A stretch of DNA of 64,000 nucleotides from Gari tellinella (Eukaryota > Mollusca > Bivalvia > Cardiida > Psammobiidae). Of the stretch, positions 11,801 to 20,800 are shown piece after piece. The stretch lies in the NCBI GenBank assembly GCA_922989275.2, contig OV277869.1, forward strand, positions 682,001 through 746,000, given 5' to 3'. The notes under the pieces are model-generated. The model ran no database searches. It was given only the letters and a program-made list of their open reading frames with translations, and was not told the DNA's origin. The translations under genes were made by a program, and so were the position numbers. Numbering within the stretch: the first letter of the stretch is position 1; every line of letters begins with the position of its first letter.

Positions 11801-14800
11801 TCAGGTATTGCTTTCATAGTTGGTATATGTGTGTATATGGACAAGACCTTTCCATGCACAGAAAAATTTGGACCCCTGTGACCTTGACCTTGAACTTAGG
11901 GTTCGCGTTTAGATTTTGAAATCTGTGTTTAGGTTTCGAAAAATGCCTATAACTTCTATGTCCCTTCAGGTATTGCTTTCATAGTTGGTATGTGTGTGTA
12001 TATGGACAAGACCTGTTCCATGCACAGAAAAATTTGGACCCCCTGTGACCTTGACCTTGAACTTAGATCCAGGGTTTAAGGATTCAAAATCTATGTTTAG
12101 GTTTCGAAAAACGTTTATATTTCCTATGTCCCTTGAGGTGTAACTTCATATTTAATTTTCATGTGTATATCGGCAAGACCTTTCCATGCAGGCAAAAAGC
12201 TTGACCTCCGTGACCTTGAGTGTGCTTTTAAGTTTCTAAATGTGCCGATGGCGAGCTTTGTTGTCTCTCTGACAACTCTTGTTCAAAATTAAAACGTGGC
12301 TTAGCCAGATTTTAACTTTGAAATACGGGTATGTAAAACTTAAAACGAGATTGAGTTATTGAAATTTAATTTATTAAATACTGATTAGCTAGACTTAAGC
12401 AAATTCAAAGTATCTAGTTTTTACTGTGTGTATTTTCAGGAATTTTACCAGTTTGTAGGCAAGATGTCTGGCTGGAGTCATGAGAATATTTCCAACATCT
12501 GGCGTGTAGCAGACACAGTCATATGTGAGGTAGGTCATAGTCAGTTAGTGCTCCAAATAAGGGGAGGTTTTGAAAATACTAAATCTTTATTTCTGCATGA
12601 AATCCTATGGTGTCACTACTCTTTGGAATCGTCAGACCAAGACGATTCCAATGAGTAGTAACCCAATAGGATTTGGTGCTGAAATGGATTTGTTTAGTTT
12701 ACTCCCGCTTATCTGAAGCACTGGTCCCAGTGGGGAAGACATTATTTTTTCATACAAAAACTTTGCAAACAGTTTAGAGCCTGATACAGTGGAGAAAAGG
12801 TTATTCTTTCCCAATAAACGCGTTTCCGCTATAACTATTATTTGCAGTGTAAACAGTTTGGAGCCAGATCAGACGCTGGGTAACCCGGCGTCTGATCAGG
12901 CTCCAAACTATTTGCCACTAAGATTAAAATAAATGGTCAGGATTGTCAATAAGTTGTCTTTTTTCTTCGCTTTAGTGTAATGCGTTTGCGTACGTTTGCG
13001 TTTAAACGGGAAAGAATAACGTTTTCTCCACTGTAAGATGCGTAACTAAAACAGGCAGGGAGGCAGGGTGCTTGATGCAGGACAAAAGTGATGCTGAAAG
13101 TTCCAATTAGAGCTTGTTTTTAGGTTAGGCAGTGAACGAAGGACATAAGATACAGGGGGAGGGATATAAGAAACACACATTACCAGTTGACAGTGTGATA
13201 CGGAGTGATGTATTCAGCTGGAGACGTAAACAGCTGATCTGACAAGCCTTGGCACGAGTCTGATCGGTTGTTTCTCCAACAAAAACGTCTTTAGCTGAAT
13301 GCAACACACTGCAGCGCACTTTCAACTGGTGATTTGTTTATTATATGCCTTGAATACAAATCAAAAACAACTAAATTAATAGTTGTTTACATCATTTACG
13401 TACATGTACGAGTGCCGCGTTATTCTTTGTGGCATACACAACTTCTCGTTCTGCTTCAAATAACTAATAAATTTTTTATGTAAAATGATTTAAACAACTA
13501 TTTAGTTGTTTCTGGTTTGTATTCAAGGCATATAATAAACACATTACCAGTTGGCAGTGCGCAACAGAGTGTTGCATTTAGCTCTCGACGTTTTTTGCGG
13601 AAACAACCGATCAGACTCGCGCCAAGGCACTAGTCAGATCGGCTGTTTCCGCCAAAAACGTCTCGAGCTAAATACATCACTCTGTATCGCACTGTCAACT
13701 GGTAATGTGTATGTATTTTACTGTGCAGAAACGCGTGGAAACGCTCAATATCATACAAAGGCATATAATAAACATAAAATGTCTGACACCAAACTGTAAT
13801 TACAGACTCTCTCAGTCTACACTTATCACCTTAAATCATTTCATTACTCCTTAACTCTTTCCTCCCTGAAACTTTAAATGGAAAATTCCAGTTTCCATTT
13901 TAGTCTAGTCCATTTCTAACTTTTAAGGTATGTTTTTGTCAATGATAGGCATTATAACAAACAGTGAAGACCCTGATCAGAGGGCTCCTTTCGGAGCCCT
14001 CTGATCTTGGTCTTCACTGTTTGCATAGGACAAGAGTACGATTCACATGTTCACTGTTTGAAAAGGACGCATATATGCGGGATTAGGGTTCAAAGGGTTA
14101 AATGTGCATTTTTGCACCTTTAGTTTATCCCTCCACTGAAGAAAATAGTTCCATTTTATACAGGCCTTAATATGTAACATACAAAATGTTTCCTATATTC
14201 TAGCAGATGGTAGCTTAAAACAGGTTGACAGTGAAAGAGAATGCACCATGCATTCAGGTGCATTCTGCTTTATTTTCAATCAGCTTTAAGTGGTCACCTG
14301 TCTTGACTATACGGTAATGGGTAAACAGCACAATCTTCGAGAAGCTAGTGGAATTACTATATACTGTTAAATCTGTTTCAGAAACATCATAACCTGAATC
14401 TATCTAGCTGGATTAATAGCACAGTCTTCGACAAGCTAATGGAGTTAGAATCTTACCAGTTTGCTCTGATGTATAACAGTGTAGACAAGTCAAGGTTAAA
14501 GGGAGGTAAGTTGATTTAATCCATTAATCCACAGCCCGTTTCTAGTTTTGCTTTAACTCTTTGCATGCTGGGTAATTTTTTCGTCTGCAACAATTGTCGT
14601 CTGCTTTTGTTCTAAATTAGAATTTTTCAAAATTTCTTTTAAATTCAGGGTCAGAATGGCAAACAGTTTGGATCCTGATGAGACGCCACGTTGCGCGGCG
14701 TCTCATCTGGATCCAAGCTGTTTGCAAAGGTTATGACTGTGGCAGCGACATCCGCCACTACTGTGCAAAGAGTTAAGCTACCATCTGCTAGAGTATAGAA

Positions 14801-17800
14801 AATATTTCTTACAGTACATATTCATGAATGTATAAAAAAGAATGTTTTTCTTTAGTTGAGGAATAAACTAAAGGTGTAAAAAGACATATTTTTTGGGGTT
14901 AAGGGTTGAGCAGTCATATTTCTTGTGTACTTTAACCCCTAGCCCGCCAAATAAATTGTCGTCTGCTATATTTCTCGTCTGCTTCAAAAGTTTCAAAGTG
15001 CTTCAAAATTGCTCAAAATGTTGTCCGAGTGTCAAACAGCTTGGATTCGGATGAGACGCCGAGTTACTCGGCGTCTCATCCGGATCCAAGCTGTTTGCAT
15101 ATGGAGCTATAGTCGTGAGTGGCAGGCTAAGGGTTAAACAAGCTACGTATAAAGAAATGGTTCACCTATTACCCCCCATACCCTGTTTCTAGTTTTGAAG
15201 ATAGGTTGCCACTTAAAGCAAGTTTAAAGTAAAGCAGAAAGTTCCTTAACCTATTACCGCATGAATATGCATTGTTACGCCACTAGCAACAGTACTAACA
15301 CCATAGGGTTTAATGCAGAAATAAAAGATTTTAAATTTTGAAATACCCCCCTTATCTGGAGCTCTGAATATATATATTACCTGTAAAGTAGGAATGAGTA
15401 AAGTAAGTACTTTTGATGATCATGTGATATATGTCAGTACTTGCAGTCTAGCTTTGATGACAATGTGATTTAATTTATTTTTTTTCCAGGACCTCTACTG
15501 AAGGACTTCATCATAAACATGCAGGCCAGTATAAATGGCTCTGACACTCTCAAGTTTCATATGTACTCTGGGGTAAGTACTGCAACATATTGTTACACTA
15601 ACAAGGGCCTTACATCCAAAGAGGTTTATCTACTCTGGATTAGGCATGAGTATTTAGGTTCTTTTACTAAGATCACAAAGATTTCTATACCTAGGAATTG
15701 TCGGAGATGTGACATCCCTTTCATTGGCAAGACTGCAGTCTTGCCGATGAAGGGGATGTGACATCTCTGAAGATTCCTAGGTAAAGGAAAAAATCTTTGT
15801 GCTCTGAGTAAAAGAACCTAAATACTCAACAAGGCCCTTAGTTACTACAATAGATCAGGTTATGCCACCAAAAACAGCTGATGATGTAGACATATTATGC
15901 GCTAACATGCATAATTTGTCACTGGAAATTGTGTAAACAAGACTTATTGTCAAATCCATAAAAATAGAAATCACGTGATGTCAGTATAGATGACTCTGAC
16001 AGTCTCAAAGTTCATATGTATTCTGGGATAAGTATTGTAATACCAGGGCTTCAGATATGGGGAGTATTTCAAAACCTTAAATCTTTATGTCTGCATTAAA
16101 CCCTATGGTGTCACTACTCATTAGAATCGTCTCTTCGAGACGATTCTAATGAGTAGTAAAATTATAGGATTTGGTGCTGGATTGAGTGAGAAAATGTTGG
16201 ATTTGTTCAGTTTACTCCCTCTTATCTTGAGCCCAGTAATACTAGTCATTACAGACATAGGGCCAGATAAGTGTTGGTAAACTCAACCCCTTCTCTGCCT
16301 AATCCCGAGTACAATAGTTACTTGTAAACACTTTGAATCCTGGTCAGACGTTGGGTAATGTGGTGTCTGATCAAGATCCAATTTGTATGATACTCATTTC
16401 AAGATTTCAAAATAACTAAAGTTTAAATTTGAGAAATAAAAGCAGAGAACATTTTTTTGTGGAAACAATATCTGGAGCTCTGGACAGATTTAACCTGCTC
16501 ACTATGAACACTAAACTATTATACAGTGGCAACTGACTTAAGGGTGATCATTAAAGAGATGTGACCACTAAATGTACCTGGCAAAAATAATGCAGAAGAC
16601 TGCTATAGGAGCCTTTAAAATAGTGTCTTATTGTCTTTAAAGCAACAACAAGTCAAATCCCTTATGTTGAACAAAACTGTACAGCGCTCCAGATAAGGGG
16701 AGTATTTCAAAACATAAAATCTTTATTTCTGCATTAAACCCTATGGTGTCACTACTCATTAGAATCGTCTCGAAGAGACGATTCTAATGTGTAGTAACAC
16801 AATAGGATTTGGTGCTGAATTGATTGAGAAAATGTTGGATTTGTTGAGTAAATGTTAAGTTTACTCCTTCTTATCTGGAGTATTTCAAAACATAAAATCT
16901 TTATGTCTGCATTAATTCTTATGGTGTCACTACTCATTAGAATTGTCTCTTTGAAGCGATTCTAATGAGTGGTATCACCATAGGATTTGGTGCTGAATTG
17001 ATTTAGAAAATGTTGAATTTGTTCAGTTAACTCCTTATCTGGAGCCCTGATGTATTTCCCTGGAATCTCTTTCAGCATGATACAACTGTGGCCGCCTTTC
17101 TCAGTGCCTTGGGTTTGTTTAACGGTCACAGTCCACCATACGCCTCGGCTGTGATTATAGAATTCCGTAGCAGCCCTGATGTAAACTTTGTCAACATTTT
17201 CTACAAGAATCAAACAGACCAAGATGCCGTAGTTCCACTAACTCTTCCAGGTAAATAACTCTGAACAATTCCAACATTACATCACTAAATCCTATGGTGT
17301 CAGTACTCATTAGAATCGTCTCAGAGACAATTCTAATGAGTAGTGACACCATAGGGTTGAACGCAGATATAAAGACTTTTAACATTTTCTACAAGAATGA
17401 AACCAGAGAAGCAGTAGATTCCCTAACTGTGGCAGGTAAATGACATTCCTTGTGTTCAAATTCCTTGCTTTTAACTGATCTTCAAAAAATGGACTAGCTT
17501 AGCACCTGGTTAACTATTTAGGGTTGTTTGGTGTAGGGTTGTTTGGTGTCCTATATCGCAGAATGACAAACAGTGCAGACCATGATCAGAGGGCTTCTTT
17601 AGGAACCCTCTAATCTGGGTCTACACTGTTTGTAAATTATTAGTAAACTCATTTCTAGCAATAAAGACGTTAGATAATTGTCTTGTTTTGGAAACTGCGG
17701 AAAGAATTGTTGTAAAGAGGGGTGTTGTTGGGAGGGCCCCTGTAGGGAGGGAGCACTGTACCTGCTAATTCATGGGGTTTACGCTTAAAGATGACACTTT

Positions 17801-20800
17801 CTCTTCTTTTAATAATAGGACTAAACCTTTTCCCACCATAACTCCACACTGAAGAGCTCCAGTGAGATATTATCTCCCTTAGTACCTCACTGCAGTTAAA
17901 CAGTTAAACAGGGAGGAGTTACTTCCCTTACACTATATAACTACATGTAACAGTACCTGCTAATTGAACCTTTCCACATATCATTCATCGCTTTTTTCAG
18001 GATGTGAGTTTAACTGTCCATTTGAACTGTTTGTTAAGCTGACCAAACCTGTGATCCCAATAGACTGGAATTTTGAGTGTGGGAACGAGCCAACGACTGA
18101 AGAAGGCAACAAGCATTTATCTACAGGTAAGAATTGTAGAGAGTTAGAATAGAAATAATCTCTGATCTCTAGAGCTCCAGTATTTCAAAAACTAAAATCT
18201 TTATTATGCCCCCAGAATCTACGATTCGGGGGCCAAAAACCTTAACCTTGGGTATAACTCTCGCATTTTTTAACCTAGGCCTTTTATACTTGGCATGTGT
18301 CTTCCCTGTATCAAGACCTTTCCAATCATACAAAACATTGTGACCTTGACCTTGGCATTTGACCATTAAATGGCTATAACATTTGCACCAGTTGGCCCAG
18401 GGCTTTCATATTTTGTATGTATATTTCTTGTGTCAAGACCTTTCCAACCATACCAACATCTTTGACCATGTGAAATCGACCTCGACCTTTGACCTATTTA
18501 ATCAAATTTAACCAAAAACCTTCACCTTGGCTATAACTTTTGCATTTATGCACCTGGGCCTTTTATACTTGGCATGTGTTTTCCCTGTGGCTAGACCTTT
18601 CTAACCATACAAAACATTTTGACCTTGTGACCTTGACATTTGACCTATTTTTGTTGAAATCTTTAAATGGCTATAACATTTGCACCAGTAGGCCTACCAC
18701 TTTCATATTTTGTTTATATGTTTCTTGTGTCAAGACCTTTTTTTGCGCTTGTGACCTTGACCTTTGACCTTCTTTTGTATAAATCTTTATACGCCTATAA
18801 CATTTGAACCAGTAGGCCTAGACCTTCCATACTTTGTATGGTTCTTGTGTTAAGACTTCTCCAACCATGGCAATGCTTCATTTACCCTACGACCATGACT
18901 TTTGACATACTTTTGCAAATAAGCATTACATTACAGAACATGACGCCGCTGGGGGCATTTGTGTTTCACAAACACATTGCTTTTCATCTAATCTTCACCA
19001 AACTTTCTGAAAATGTTTGTTGACATAAAATGGAGACAAATTTGGATAATCAGCGGCACCAATTTATGCTAGGCCCTTTGGAGTAATGGCCCTTGAATTC
19101 CTCAAAATGGAGCTCCACAACAGTTTCAGCTCTTTACCTCTTACATTATACATTTGACAGTCTGGATTCCCCTCCCTGTATCATCCGGGGCATTCGTGTA
19201 ACTGGGACACGCTCTTGTTTTTGCATTATACCCTATGGTGTCATTACTCATTAGAATCGTCTCGAAGAGACGATTCTAATGAGTAGTAACACCATAGGAT
19301 TTGGTGCTCAAATGAGTGAGAAAATGTTAGATTTGTTCAGTTTACTCCCCCTAATCTGGAGTCCTGATCTTTACAAAGCATGTAATTCCTGTGGAATTTC
19401 AAATGTGGGAATGAGCCAAAGACTGAAGAAAGCAACAAGCCTTTATCTACAGGTAAGAACGGTAGAGAGTTAGAATAGAAATAATCTCTGATCTTTACCA
19501 AGCCTGGAGAGTGTGCAGACTCATGTTGGACAGATCCTATAAGAAAACAGTGTAGACTCTGATCAGTGTAGACTCCTGAAGGAGATGTCTCCTCTGAATT
19601 TTTGATGTTTTCAGAAAACATCAATGTATGCTTAACCCATAACCCCATAAATATGCCTTTTTGATGCCTATAATTTATTCCTACACTATAGAAAATAGTT
19701 TCAATTTATACAGTCAGGGTTATATATCATAAGAAATACTTTCTATATTCTAGTAGAGGGTAGCTTAAAGCAGGCTGAAAGTAAAGCAGAATGCGCCTTA
19801 AGCGCATTCTGCTTTACTTTCAACCTGCTTTGAGTGATCACCTATCTTCAATACAAGAAATGGACTGTGGGATAATGAGTTAAAGCAGGAGAGGGCTTAA
19901 TATTGTGAAACTGTTCTATAATGGTTGTTGTATAATTAAGTAAAAATACAGGGCTCCAGATAAGACTGAGTAAACTGAACTAATAAAAAAGAAGTTCGCT
20001 TATTACAGCACCAAATTCTATGATGTTACTACTCATTAGAATCGTCTGGAAGAGACGATTCTAATGAGTAGTAATACCATATGGTTTAATGCAGAAATAA
20101 AGATTTTTTGTGTGTGAAATACTTCCCTTATCTAGAGCTGTGGAAATGTTCTCATTTTCAGGGAGAAGTTCTTTGCATGATGAGTTTCGATAAGGTGATG
20201 GTTTGAAATATGTTTGTTCGATTTATATTTATTATTATTATACAATATTTACATTCAACCTGTAAAGTCCTTATGTAATCCTATTAAAAAATATGCAGTC
20301 ATCTGCCGATGAACCTACACTTCCTATCTGGATTTAACCAGTTCGGATTTCCCCCTTGCTATCCGTGGACTTCTTCAAATAGACTACATCGGGCACTTAA
20401 CACTAAGCTCCCATTGGTCGACGGTAATATGACACTAGCGGAGTGATACAGACCCATAGGTCGTTGCCATCGCGTTGCTATGTGTGTAAATGGGTTAAGA
20501 AAACAACCGCGACATGTAATTTTAGAATGTGCTTTGGCAATAGATATTCAAGTTGCACTGTTATTTGTTTGCCTTGTAAGTCATTTCCATTCACAGAGAG
20601 AAAGTTTACTGGAAAAAATCCTGAATTTTTAATACAGTTACAGTACATGTTGTTGGGACTCCTTTCTCACCATATTTAGAAACTGGAATGGCTATTACAT
20701 CGACATTACATCTATCAAACCTCTTTGACCGGTATATGATAAATTCTTATACAGAAAAACAAATCTGGCCAATAAACACATTAAATTGACAAGACAGAAA

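Larger units (their letters stand above)
7592..12283 (+). mobile_element. Helitron/Pearl-like element with about 16-unit minisatellite core, in copy 1 intron 4
   Basis: Begins TTAGCTCGCCTGTACGAAG (terminal hairpin with CGAGCT) and ends in a hairpin GTTGT/ACAAC followed by CTCTTGTT. The body is about 16 repeats of about 165 bp, each with ACTTCTATGTCCCTT, GACAAGACCTTTCC and TGACCTTGACCTTGA. A 1,989-bp element interrupts the array. In copy 2 the flanks are continuous (near 63170-63187), which supports the boundaries. Pearl elements of bivalves and Helentron-type elements have this layout; the class is inferred. Confidence 0.75.

Noticed and set aside
7620..12240. Regular spaced repeats that might suggest a CRISPR array
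   Set aside because: Units are about 165 bp and tandem without unique spacers, and the genome is eukaryotic.
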